Source of the DNA: DAOUJW01 sp034421015 | Lineage (GTDB): Bacteria > Chloroflexota > Dehalococcoidia > Lucifugimonadales > UBA2985 | Reading direction: 5' to 3' | NCBI GenBank assembly: GCA_034421015.1 | Contig: DAOUKT010000015.1 | Coordinates: 1 to 64,000 of the forward strand | Length of the DNA: 64,000 nucleotides | Translations under genes and position numbers: made by a program | Notes under the pieces: model-generated | The model's database searches: none | Told to the model about the DNA's origin: nothing | Seen by the model: the letters and a program-made list of their open reading frames with translations, nothing else | Part shown: positions 46,931 to 54,566 of the stretch, piece after piece | Layout: each line of letters starts with the position of its first letter | Position numbering within the stretch: position 1 is the stretch's first letter

Positions 46931-47201
46931 GCGAAGCGAAGAGACCCCGGCGGACTCCGACGCCCCTAAGTCTGAGCAGCCCCAGGAGCAGGACGACGCC
47001 ATCGGCGGCGAGGTGCGGGTCACCGGCGGCGGCATGCCCATCATCCTGCGATGGGTGGCCTACGCCCTGTTCGTGTGGGCGGTCCTTTACATAGTGGTCC
47101 ATCCCCGCGTTGAGCACATGGAAGTCATTTGGGTGACCGCTGGCCTGCTGACGGCCTGGCTGCTCTTCTTTGCGCTGACGAAGCGCCCGGCGGACCCGTA
47201 A
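46923..47201 (+). CDS. small two-TM protein of the cbb3 operon
   Basis: The 92-residue protein has an acidic disordered N-terminus (about residues 1-28), then two membrane segments (LRWVAYALFVWAVLYIVV and VIWVTAGLLTAWLLFFAL). It overlaps the preceding small gene by 8 bases, so it is part of the oxidase operon. It could correspond to the membrane part of CcoP without the diheme domain, which is not found here. The last 13 codons lie in a direct repeat duplicated at 47661-47698. Confidence 0.65.
   Translation: MTERSEETPADSDAPKSEQPQEQDDAIGGEVRVTGGGMPIILRWVAYALFVWAVLYIVVHPRVEHMEVIWVTAGLLTAWLLFFALTKRPADP
47163..47200. repeat. 38-bp direct repeat flanking HEPN-like gene, left copy
   Basis: This segment matches 47661-47698 with one mismatch. 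It covers the 3' end of the two-TM oxidase-operon gene (ending at the TA of its stop codon). The pair bounds a 460-bp segment that carries only the PaREP1/HEPN-like gene. Confidence 0.88.
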
Positions 47202-47299
47202 TCGCTCAGTGATGCCCTGGCTGCTTGCCAGTTGTGGAGATAGTATCGCAGAGAGAGGTGTGCCATAATAGGCTCATCCAGGCAAGGGATACTGCGGCG

Positions 47300-47656
47300 A
47301 TGACAACCGATAATCAGCGCTACGTTGATCAGGCCCAAACGTACTTGAGGCAGGCGTGGGAGGAGCTTGAAAAGCAAGACCTGCAACAGGCCTCCGAAAA
47401 GGGCTGGGGCGCGGCTTCACAGATGGTGAAGGCGATAGCCATGAAGCAGGGATGGAGGCACAGCCGTCACAAGAGCCTTCATCAGGTGGCGCGGAGATTA
47501 GCTGAGATGACCAACGACCCCTCGTACAGGCGTCTGTTTGACGTAGCCGATGTGCTGCATTCCAACTTCTACGACGGCTTTCTCGATCCAGAGGATATTG
47601 AAGGGCGTCTCCGGGACGTGAGCGTCCTTGTGGAAAAGCTGCGCCCCTGGACTTAG
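47300..47656 (+). CDS. PaREP1/HEPN-like helical protein (copy 2)
   Basis: From ATG 47300 the protein is 118 residues, the same length as its paralogue at 8702-9058. It shares QASEKGWGAA, VKA-x-A, GWRHxRH, TND and LHSNFYxG. It is all-helical, consistent with the PaREP1/HEPN group. It lies between two copies of a 38-bp repeat of the neighbouring gene's 3' end, so it is a recent insertion at the end of the cbb3 operon. A weak AAGGGA precedes the start. No partner gene is included in the inserted unit. Confidence 0.68.
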   Translation: MTTDNQRYVDQAQTYLRQAWEELEKQDLQQASEKGWGAASQMVKAIAMKQGWRHSRHKSLHQVARRLAEMTNDPSYRRLFDVADVLHSNFYDGFLDPEDIEGRLRDVSVLVEKLRPWT

Positions 47657-47660
47657 GGCA

Positions 47661-47698
47661 CTTTTCTTTGCGCTGACGAAGCGCCCGGCGGACCCGTA
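47661..47698. repeat. 38-bp direct repeat flanking HEPN-like gene, right copy
   Basis: This is the partner of 47163-47200, differing at one position. It begins five bases after the HEPN-like stop codon. It is not part of any ORF here. Confidence 0.88.
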
Positions 47699-47782
47699 GT
47701 GGTCAGACTAGAACTCAGACGTAGATTCCAGGGTCATTGGATACGGGTGTTTGAAAGGAGATTGATTCCGTTTCAGAGACCT

Positions 47783-48232
47783 TTAGGGGGCATTGGGAGC
47801 GGACAGTCTTACGGTCCCGTTTGGGCCGTCTATGGTTAGAACGTAGCTGCTCAAAATGTCCATTCCAATTATGGCTATGATGTGAGGGTCACCCTCTTGG
47901 TTGGCTCGATTCAAGTCGAAAGAGGCAAAAGTTGCTGGCACAGTAATATTCCAAGCCGGAAGGTGCAGCAAAGCAGTGAACTGGCGCGATTCCAACTCTT
48001 CCCCTCCCGCCCCATGAAGTGTAGTCTCGCTGTCAGTTTCCGGCAGCTCTAGCCAAAGGGCAAAGCTCAGGTCCAATACTGATATCTGAGCGCCGGTGTC
48101 GATCAACATGGCTCCCCCTCCACCTCTCTTTGCAAGACTCACCTGTAAGGAGTCTTGAACGACCATATCGTCGATGTGCCCGACAATGCCATGCACCAGA
48201 GGCTGATAGTTATGGATGCCTTGCAGGTACAC
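47783..48232 (-). CDS. retropepsin-like aspartic protease
   Basis: The 149-residue protein carries the single-lobe aspartic-protease signature MLIDTGAQISVLD (catalytic Asp about residue 45) and a later IIGMDILSSYVLTID flap/hydrophobic Gly segment. It has the size and layout of retropepsin-like proteins, which act as homodimers. There is no signal peptide. GTG 48232 lies 23 bases inside the preceding gene, indicating coupled translation. The pairing with a small Trp-Ala-Val-type protein recurs in bacteria as I remember it; the target is unknown. Confidence 0.8.
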   Translation of the reverse strand: MYLQGIHNYQPLVHGIVGHIDDMVVQDSLQVSLAKRGGGGAMLIDTGAQISVLDLSFALWLELPETDSETTLHGAGGEELESRQFTALLHLPAWNITVPATFASFDLNRANQEGDPHIIAIIGMDILSSYVLTIDGPNGTVRLSAPNAP

Positions 48233-48473
48233 GCCTGACCTGTGAGTTCAGTTGGGACGCGGAGAGAATATACCCGACACGCTTGACCAGGCAGACCTGC
48301 TCTGGGATTCGCCGGAGCGCCGCCTCGGAGGCCTCGCGGTTGGAGTCATACACGCCTATCAGCTCTTCGTTGGACACGACTGCCCACTTGCCAAAGGAAT
48401 CTGTCTCCAATTCCTCGCGTATCGTTTCGTAGAATGCGTTCTGCCTAGCCAGAATTGTCTTAGTGTCTTCCAT
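48210..48473 (-). CDS. small partner protein of the aspartic protease
   Basis: From ATG 48473 (GAGG upstream) the 87-residue protein has an N-terminal helix (LARQNAFYETIREELETDSF), then GKWAVVSNEELIGVYDSNREA and LRRIPEQVCLVKRVG. The pattern 'GKWAVV...GVYDSxxEA...CLVKRV' looks like small DUF5678-type proteins that often precede a retropepsin-like gene. It overlaps the protease gene by 23 bases. It may be a substrate, regulator or inhibitor of the protease; this is inference. Confidence 0.65.
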   Translation of the reverse strand: MEDTKTILARQNAFYETIREELETDSFGKWAVVSNEELIGVYDSNREASEAALRRIPEQVCLVKRVGYILSASQLNSQVRRVPARHP

Positions 48474-48510
48474 GCCGCGCCTCATCGTACTTTGGGTTAG
48501 ACTTAGGTTT

Positions 48511-48539
48511 AAGATACAGAGAAAACTGGCTCAAGGCAA
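48511..48539 (-). promoter_or_regulatory. predicted promoter of the protease module
   Basis: On the minus strand TTGCCT (48539-48534) and TATCTT (48516-48511) are 17 bases apart, upstream of the small partner gene by about 35 bases. Confidence 0.55.
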
Positions 48540-48583
48540 GAAAGTGATGTAGTTCACTTGCTTGTGCTCAGCCAGGCCAATCC

Positions 48584-48612
48584 TTGACATACCACCACTG
48601 CGCCATTAGGAT
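48584..48612 (+). promoter_or_regulatory. predicted promoter of the CMD gene
   Basis: A perfect TTGACA (48584-48589) and TAGGAT (48607-48612) are 17 bases apart. The transcript would start near 48619 and have a leader of about 170 nt before the first CMD start codon. Confidence 0.6.
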
Positions 48613-48660
48613 AAGCCGTGCAATGGATAACCATCCCTGCCGCCGGTGTACCTGCTTCTA

Positions 48661-48727
48661 GAGGGGTAACCCAATAAAGCCTTCTGCGCGCCCCTCAAGC
48701 CACCAGTCGCTGAGGGGTGTTTTGTTG
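48661..48727 (+). promoter_or_regulatory. attenuator-like leader with alternative hairpins
   Basis: CCCCTCA (48691-48697) can pair with TGAGGGG (48711-48717), followed by TGTTTTGTTG, a terminator-like arrangement. The same CCCCTC can instead pair with GAGGGG at 48661-48666. The two stems are mutually exclusive, as in transcription attenuators and riboswitches. No known ligand motif is recognised. Confidence 0.5.
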
Positions 48728-48788
48728 AGGCAGCCGTCTCCGGCCAAGCGGAGGGTTGATCCAGTACAAAGAACCGGGAGGAGCCGAT

Positions 48789-49370
48789 ATGGACGACTTG
48801 CCTCCGGACTTCTTTGGTTGGTTATTCGGCCGCAGAGGGCGGCCGGTGGAAGCCGCGCCGGCTCCCGCGGCAGCGGGTGCGACGGGCGGCCAGGCGCAAT
48901 CGGAAACCGTAGACACATCACCAGAACCAGAAAGGGAGGAAAACATGGCTGACAGGGCAGAGCAGGCAAACCAGTATATGAAGGACAAGATGCTCTTTAC
49001 GCCTCGGATGTTCCAGATCATCAACACCGTGGCCCCGGAGGCGGGAGAGCGCTTCGCCGACTTCTACGACACCATCTGGCAGGACGGCGCTCTGGACCGG
49101 AAGACCAAGGAGTTGATGTTCACGGCCATCGGCGTGGCGTACCGCTCCCCGGCGTGTCTCATCCACGTTGTACCGGCCATCGAGGCCGGCGCAACCGACG
49201 GTGAGATCTTTGAGGCGGTGTCCGTCGGCATGATCGGCGGCGGCTTCGTCCCGGGCGGCCCCGGCATTCCCTACGCCTTCCAGTACGCTCTCAAGGTCCT
49301 TGAGATAGCCGGCAAGTACCGCGCCGGCGAGCCTTGGGAGTACGTGGAGCCCGCCGAGTTCAAGATGTAG
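48789..49370 (+). CDS. carboxymuconolactone decarboxylase (CMD)-family protein
   Basis: The frame starts at ATG 48789 (GGGAGG upstream, 193 residues) or at ATG 48945 (GGGAGG again upstream, 141 residues); both sites are good. The first 50 residues are Ala/Pro-rich and disordered. The CMD domain has AYRSPACLIHVVPAIEAG; a single Cys three residues before His replaces the CxxC of AhpD. Family members act in hydroperoxide reduction or ring cleavage. The enzyme role is unknown here. The promoter and attenuator-like leader precede it. Confidence 0.82.
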   Translation: MDDLPPDFFGWLFGRRGRPVEAAPAPAAAGATGGQAQSETVDTSPEPEREENMADRAEQANQYMKDKMLFTPRMFQIINTVAPEAGERFADFYDTIWQDGALDRKTKELMFTAIGVAYRSPACLIHVVPAIEAGATDGEIFEAVSVGMIGGGFVPGGPGIPYAFQYALKVLEIAGKYRAGEPWEYVEPAEFKM

Positions 49371-49480
49371 CTCCAGGCCCACCGCCGTTTGCGGCGGTTG
49401 ACCTTCTGAAGATATACTTACGGACGGGTGTGCGGGGTGTATGCCCTGCGCGCCCTCCGGTACGATACTGAGGTGTAACC

Positions 49481-50176
49481 TTGGCAATCGCGCGCTTTCA
49501 CAGTGAGACGGGGACCAGCTACAACATGGACCTGCGGGAGGACCGCATGTCGGCCCTCTCGCCCCAGGAGCTGGGCATACTCATTCCCTTCGAGTACGGC
49601 CAGGCGGACGATGAACCGGCCGTGCTGAAGTGGGACCTGTCCTACCTCTACGCGGAGTTGTGGATGCCCCAGGAGCGCGGTCGCAGGCTGCTGGCCCCGT
49701 CCCTCCCGGAGTTCTCCACCCAGGACTCCAGGCCGGAGTGCATTCGGATTCCCATATCATCCCAGGCGGCCCGGCTCATTGAGAGGACCAGGCGCGGAGG
49801 AGACGTCTCGCTCATCCTCCACATCCAGGCGACAATGGTCGGCAGCGTAGCGACGGACGACGTACCCGACGAAGGTCGAAGGGAGACGCTGAAGTCACTG
49901 GGCCTGGCGCGCGACACCTTCGGCCCCATTCGCCGCAGTGACGACGTTGCCATTCACATCGACAGGTCGGTGTGGGCTGAGGAGATACTGCCCCAGTGGG
50001 ACCTGGCGGACGAGTTCGAGTCCTTTGCGCCCTTTGCCGCTGCGTGGCAGCCTCCCATGGAGCACGCCCGCCCGCTGGACATACAGGCCGTCGCCAGAAG
50101 CCTGCAGGGCACCGCTCACGGCAGCGACTTGCAGGACATCCTCCAGCAGTTCCGCAACCCCATAGTGGGGCTGTAG
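49481..50176 (+). CDS. hypothetical protein
   Basis: The 231-residue soluble protein starts at TTG 49481. It has aromatic-rich beta-type segments (LKWDLSYLYAELWMP and CIRIPISSQAARLIERTRRGG) and a C-terminal DEFESFAPFAAAWQPP. No transmembrane helices, Cys pairs or catalytic motif are seen, and I do not recognise the family. It is followed in 30 bases by the DinB gene on the same strand and may share its transcript. Confidence 0.55.
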   Translation: MAIARFHSETGTSYNMDLREDRMSALSPQELGILIPFEYGQADDEPAVLKWDLSYLYAELWMPQERGRRLLAPSLPEFSTQDSRPECIRIPISSQAARLIERTRRGGDVSLILHIQATMVGSVATDDVPDEGRRETLKSLGLARDTFGPIRRSDDVAIHIDRSVWAEEILPQWDLADEFESFAPFAAAWQPPMEHARPLDIQAVARSLQGTAHGSDLQDILQQFRNPIVGL

Positions 50177-50206
50177 CAGGACGCCGCTCCAGCGGGAGGC
50201 CTTGGT

Positions 50207-50752
50207 TTGACAGACCAGCAACCCGGCAGTACCGCCTCCGTGCTGGCATGGGGACTCCGCCAGCTCCACGAGAGGCTTCAGGTACTGGTCTCAGACCTGA
50301 GCGACGAGCAGCTTCGCTGGTCGCCGTCGCCGGGGGCTCACTGCCTGGCATTCGCCCTGTGGCACATCGCCAGGTGCGACGACAACTACCTGCGCGCCCA
50401 CGTCCAGGGCCGCCCGGAGATATGGGACGAGGACGGCTGGGCCCAGCGCTGGGGGATGGATGCCGAGAGCACGGGGATGCTCCTCTCGGACGATGAGGCC
50501 GCCGATCTCACCTTTCCACCCAAGGAGGACATCCTTGCCTACGCCCGGCGGGTCTGGGAAGAGGTTGAGGAGTTCGTGGCAGGCCTTGGCCCGGAGGAGA
50601 TGGCCCAGGCGGTTGACCAGGTGGAGCGCACGACCGGCCTCAGCCGGGGGCAGCTTATAACCACCCACATCTACGGCCACGACAACCGCCACATGGGCGA
50701 GATGGAGTACATCAAGGGACTCCTGGGTCTCCGGGGGTCGATTACGCTGTAG
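50207..50752 (+). CDS. DinB-superfamily protein
   Basis: The 181-residue protein is a four-helix DinB-type bundle. Three metal-ligand candidates fit: His in ALWHIARCDD (about residue 53) and two in THIYGHDNRHMGEMEYIKG. DinB-like proteins bind a divalent metal and include thiol transferases such as BshC-related or mycothiol-dependent enzymes. The substrate is unknown. TTG 50207 has GGGAGG upstream. Repeat copy E starts right after the stop. Confidence 0.86.
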   Translation: MTDQQPGSTASVLAWGLRQLHERLQVLVSDLSDEQLRWSPSPGAHCLAFALWHIARCDDNYLRAHVQGRPEIWDEDGWAQRWGMDAESTGMLLSDDEAADLTFPPKEDILAYARRVWEEVEEFVAGLGPEEMAQAVDQVERTTGLSRGQLITTHIYGHDNRHMGEMEYIKGLLGLRGSITL

Positions 50753-50758
50753 GGATAC

Positions 50759-50888
50759 TTTGAACAAGTTGGAAACAATTTCATTCTGCCTGATGTCACC
50801 TTCACCACCATTCCTGCGCAGGCAGGAATCCAGGAGGGGTAGGGTGTGGACTCCCGCCTTCGCGGGAGTGGATTGGACTTGTTCAGGC
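50759..50888. repeat. dispersed repeat related to the MITE (copy E, inverted)
   Basis: It starts TTTGAACAAGTT and ends GGACTTGTTCA, imperfect versions of the terminal repeats at 28.3-28.5 kb. The inside has CACCATTCCTGCGCAGGCAG and ACTCCCGCCTTCGCGGGAGT stems in the reverse orientation to copy C. It fills most of the gap before the next gene. No ORF. Confidence 0.72.
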
Positions 50889-50927
50889 CATTCTTAGGAC
50901 TGCCGCTATTGCCAAGAGGCTGAAGAG

Positions 50928-51569
50928 ATGACGCAGGAGCTTGGACGCATCGAGAGGCCGTCCGCCGAGGACTTCCGTGGCAGGAGGAAGCTGCTTCTCG
51001 TGCCGTTGCTGTACCACCCGCCGGACTTGGAAGAGGACGGCGCGGCCATCCTCAACACCCTCTGGGAGCAGACGCGGACACAGGTCTCGTCCTTGCAGGC
51101 CGGGCTTGGGCCGGTGAAGCACATCTACCACGAGAGCGTAGTCGAGGGCGGTGAGGACGCTTTGAGGAGCCTCGAGGCTGGAGAGGTCCCAAGTGCGGCC
51201 CTGGTGCGGGAATCGCGCCAGGCCGGGGCAATCCTGGAGGCCACCGAGGACCCGGACGCGCTGCGGGAGACCCTGGACCTCCAGCGGTGTCTGATGCTGA
51301 CGTTCAGCAGCGAGAAGGTCGCCACGCAGCTCCGGGAGTGGTTCAACGACTCCGCGCGCAGGCGTTACGAGCACATAGCCGCCCGCATCGACGAGACTCT
51401 TGGACAGGACGAGGTCGGCTTGCTTATCATCAACGAGCGGCACCAGGTTCAGTTTCCGCCGGGCGTCGACGTCTTCTACGTCGCGCCTCCGGCCCTGGAC
51501 CAGTTCCGTCGCTGGCTGGATGCGTGGGTGGCCAGGCAGCGCTCGGAGATGGAAGCCCAGAGCGACTAG
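50928..51569 (+). CDS. hypothetical protein, soluble
   Basis: The 213-residue protein begins MTQELGRIERPSAEDF and contains KLLLVPLLYHPPDLEEDG, then LMLTFSSEKVATQLREWFND and a C-terminal DEVGLLIINERHQVQFPPGV. The order of strands and helices suggests a Rossmann-like or actin/release-factor-like alpha/beta fold, but I do not recognise a named family. Its stop overlaps that of the convergent DUF1786 gene by 4 bases, but whether the two are functionally linked cannot be seen. Confidence 0.6.
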   Translation: MTQELGRIERPSAEDFRGRRKLLLVPLLYHPPDLEEDGAAILNTLWEQTRTQVSSLQAGLGPVKHIYHESVVEGGEDALRSLEAGEVPSAALVRESRQAGAILEATEDPDALRETLDLQRCLMLTFSSEKVATQLREWFNDSARRRYEHIAARIDETLGQDEVGLLIINERHQVQFPPGVDVFYVAPPALDQFRRWLDAWVARQRSEMEAQSD

Positions 51570-52684
51570 TGGGCGTGCACGTGGCCCATGTCCTCGCCAA
51601 TGGTGCGCAGGGCGTGGAGGATCTCCTCACGGCTTGAGGGCGCCCGCTCAGCCCACGCCCGTATCAGCCCGAAGCAGCCCGCCACCATCATCGAACCGTG
51701 GGGCGTCGCAAAGTATGGGTTCAGCCTCGAACCTTCCAGCAGTCCCCGCATGGGGCCGATGACGCTGAGAAAACCCAACTCCTCTCCGCCCTGCACGACT
51801 ATCGCTCCGTGGCCCTGCTCCTTCCAGATGGTGTCGCCGTCCACCTCGCCCCTGGCCAGCTCCAGCAGGTGCTCCTCCAGCCGCTCTTTGTTCACCATGT
51901 GGGTGTGGTGCTCAAAGAGGCCCAGGATGGTTGTCCCGTGAAGGTGGAAGGCCAGGGTGTGCTCGTTGCCCAGGTTGGCGACCACCTTCCTCTCGTGCGA
52001 CGCAACGTGCTCGTCCTCCAGTGAGCCGAGCACCGCGGCCTCCGCCGTGTCCACCATCAGCAGAGGCGCTTCGCCGGCCGCCGTGTCCACCACCGCGCGC
52101 ATCCTTGTCAGGTAGTCCGGCACCTCGTCCGCCATGTAGATGAACGAGAACACGTCCTGCCTCTCGCCAAGCACCTGCTGCCGCAGATGGTCGAAGCGGA
52201 ACTTCCTGTCGCTGTAGCCCGGCGGAGAGTTCCCGTGATCGAACACCGCCACGGCCAGGGCGTCCCAGTCGGGCTTCACCTCAAAGGCTCTCAGCGACCG
52301 CCGCACCATCTCCAGGTCCAGGTCCTTCAGCTCTACGCGGACTCCGTCCAGAGACTTTGTCTCATCTTCCGACACGATTGTGAGGCCCATGCGCCGCACC
52401 ATTTCGGGGTCGTCGTCGAAGGTGACGCCGGCCGCCGGGGTGACGTAGGCCGGAAGGCCCGCCGCGATGTGCTCCACGATGGCTCCGGTGACCGGCCCGC
52501 CGCCCATGTTGGTGCCGGTGAGCACCAGGGGGCGTCCCGCCTCTGTGGCCGTGTGGATCCTGCCGGCCGCGATGACCGTCGGGGCGGGCATGACCATCTG
52601 CACAGAGTTCTCTACGGCCCTGGTCGAATCGAATAACACTATGTCCTGGGTGCCTGTGCCTACGTCAATTGCAAGAATTCGCAC
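51566..52684 (-). CDS. DUF1786 family protein
   Basis: The 372-residue protein begins MRILAIDVGTGTQDIVLFDS, an ASKHA-like first strand pair, and has LTGTNMGGGPVTGAIVEHIA and NLGNEHTLAFHLHGTTILGLFEHHTHM. This matches DUF1786 proteins, seen mainly in archaea and Dehalococcoidia and sometimes labelled as pyruvate formate-lyase activating-related without evidence. The His-rich HLHGTTILGLFEHHTH stretch could bind metal. The stop overlaps the preceding convergent gene by 4 bases. Confidence 0.78.
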   Translation of the reverse strand: MRILAIDVGTGTQDIVLFDSTRAVENSVQMVMPAPTVIAAGRIHTATEAGRPLVLTGTNMGGGPVTGAIVEHIAAGLPAYVTPAAGVTFDDDPEMVRRMGLTIVSEDETKSLDGVRVELKDLDLEMVRRSLRAFEVKPDWDALAVAVFDHGNSPPGYSDRKFRFDHLRQQVLGERQDVFSFIYMADEVPDYLTRMRAVVDTAAGEAPLLMVDTAEAAVLGSLEDEHVASHERKVVANLGNEHTLAFHLHGTTILGLFEHHTHMVNKERLEEHLLELARGEVDGDTIWKEQGHGAIVVQGGEELGFLSVIGPMRGLLEGSRLNPYFATPHGSMMVAGCFGLIRAWAERAPSSREEILHALRTIGEDMGHVHAH

Positions 52685-52747
52685 GTGTTCGCTCCTTTTG
52701 CTTAGCTGAGGCGCTTGATGCCCGCAGCCCTCCGGCCGGGCGCGCGC

Positions 52748-54340
52748 CTATTCGATTACTTTGACTCTGGACCATCTGCCTCCAAGGAAGTACGGGAAGT
52801 AGACGGCGGTCCTGACCACCATTGCAACGGTGATTGCCAGGGGTATGCCGTACTGCCCCATTGGCGTCCACTGGGACAGGGCAAAGGCCAGCGGCAGCTC
52901 CACGCCCACCATTGATATGAAGGTGACGACCATTGGAGCGAGGGTATCCCCCGCAACGTTGAACGACTGCTGGAACACCATGCCGCTTCCCATGACCAAT
53001 CCCGATAGCGCTTGAATGCGCACCCACCAGACCGCGACCTCCATCAGCTCAGGGTCGCTGTTGAATATTGAGATGAAGAGGGCAGGGAACAGGAGCAGGA
53101 GGATGGCGATGGACCCGCGAATTGCCGTGATGTACGCGATGGCCCACAGGATGGTCTTCTTGGCGCGGTCGACGTTGCCCGCTCCCAGGTTCTGTCCCAC
53201 AAGGGTGCCGGAAGCCCGGCCAAGGCCCATGCTGCCCATTGCGGTGAACATCTCCAGGTTCCTGGTTATGCCATAAGCAGCCAGCGCCACGTCTCCGAAG
53301 GGCGTTACCAGACGCGCCAGGAGCAGGTGGACTATGGAACGCTCCATCCCCGTGCCTGATGCCGGCGCTCCGATGCGGACCAGCCTTGCCAGCAGCGGGA
53401 AGTCGATGTAGTAGTTCCGCAGGCTCAGATGGAGCCGCGAGGTTCCTCGAAACAGGGCCTGTGCGTTCCAGGCCACTCCAAGGCTCTGGGCAAACACGTT
53501 CGCCAGTGCCGCGCCGGCAAGGTCGTACTGGGGGAACCAGCCCCAGCCAAATATAAGGACTGGAGTCAGCACGATATGGGCCAGCCGCGATATGGTTGTC
53601 GCTTTCATGGGCGTCAGGGGGTCGCCGGCGGCCTGGAGCGCGCCGCCCGTCATCATGCGAAAGGCCTGGCCCGCGAACCCAATGAACTGGATCTGCATGT
53701 AGACGCCGGCCACGTCGATGACCTCCTGGCTGACTCCCATGATACGCAGCAGGAAGTCCGTGAAAGTAACCCCGATGACCACCATCAGCAGCGAGAATAC
53801 GCCGGTGATGGTGAAGGCCTGGAGCGCAACGTGGTTTGCAAGCTGGATGCGGTTGGCCCCGATGGCCCGGGCTATCATGGCCTGCATTCCCATGTCCAGG
53901 CCCATCCGGCCCGTCATCACGAGGTTGGTGTACAGCTGGGCGACGGTCAGTCCGCCAAGCGCGTGAAAGCCGAAGAACCGCCCGGCCCAGAAGAGGTCTG
54001 CCACCCTGTCCAGCATGTTCAGGGTGCCCTCGATCATCTGCGGCCAGGCCAGGAACCACAGGTTTTTGGAGATGTTGCCCTGGGTCAGGTCGCGAGTGGC
54101 GTAGGCTGAGCGCCTCCGGCCGCCGCCACCGCCTCCTCCCCTTCTGCCCCCGCCGTGAGCGCTCAGCCGGACATCCAGGATCTCTTCCGTGGAGGGGTTG
54201 TTCAGGTCGTTGGAGGGCTCCTGCCTCTCGGAGCCTGCGCCCGCGGGCACGACGCGCGTGGCTTCATCCTGGCGGCCGTCGTCTCCCGAATTGTCCCTGC
54301 CGTCGGGCGAAAGAGGTGGACGTTCCTCGTTATCCGCCAA
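52748..54340 (-). CDS. MATE-family efflux transporter
   Basis: The 530-residue protein has twelve membrane segments in two MATE halves (GGLTVAQLYTNLVMTGRMGL; GTGMERSIVHLLLARL; ALAAYGITRNLEMFTAMGSMG). It exports drugs or metabolites by Na+ or H+ exchange. It has an unusual N-terminal cytosolic extension of about 85 residues, acidic then Gly-rich (GGGRRGGGGGGGRRR), before the first helix. The extension is absent from standard MATE proteins and could be a regulatory or localisation tail; a downstream start is possible. Confidence 0.88.
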   Translation of the reverse strand: MADNEERPPLSPDGRDNSGDDGRQDEATRVVPAGAGSERQEPSNDLNNPSTEEILDVRLSAHGGGRRGGGGGGGRRRSAYATRDLTQGNISKNLWFLAWPQMIEGTLNMLDRVADLFWAGRFFGFHALGGLTVAQLYTNLVMTGRMGLDMGMQAMIARAIGANRIQLANHVALQAFTITGVFSLLMVVIGVTFTDFLLRIMGVSQEVIDVAGVYMQIQFIGFAGQAFRMMTGGALQAAGDPLTPMKATTISRLAHIVLTPVLIFGWGWFPQYDLAGAALANVFAQSLGVAWNAQALFRGTSRLHLSLRNYYIDFPLLARLVRIGAPASGTGMERSIVHLLLARLVTPFGDVALAAYGITRNLEMFTAMGSMGLGRASGTLVGQNLGAGNVDRAKKTILWAIAYITAIRGSIAILLLLFPALFISIFNSDPELMEVAVWWVRIQALSGLVMGSGMVFQQSFNVAGDTLAPMVVTFISMVGVELPLAFALSQWTPMGQYGIPLAITVAMVVRTAVYFPYFLGGRWSRVKVIE

Positions 54341-54511
54341 AGAGACATCCTCCTTTGCCTGTACACATCGCCGGGCTCTAGAGTCCAGTGAGGCTTGTCA
54401 GCGGGGTGGCCGGGGACGCTGCGCGCGTCAGTTTCCATCTTAGACCCGCGCCAGAATGGAGTCAACCGAGAGGGTCAGGGAGAATACGCTGCCGCCCGGC
54501 GACAGAGCTTC

Positions 54512-54540
54512 TTGACAGCCGCGCCTCATTCCCAAAGAAT
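54512..54540 (+). promoter_or_regulatory. predicted promoter of the MBL-fold gene
   Basis: A perfect TTGACA (54512-54517) and AAGAAT (54535-54540) are 17 bases apart, about 25 bases before ATG 54567 (AAGGAGA ribosome site). Confidence 0.55.
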
Positions 54541-54566
54541 GGGGGCAGCTCACCAAGGAGACGCAG

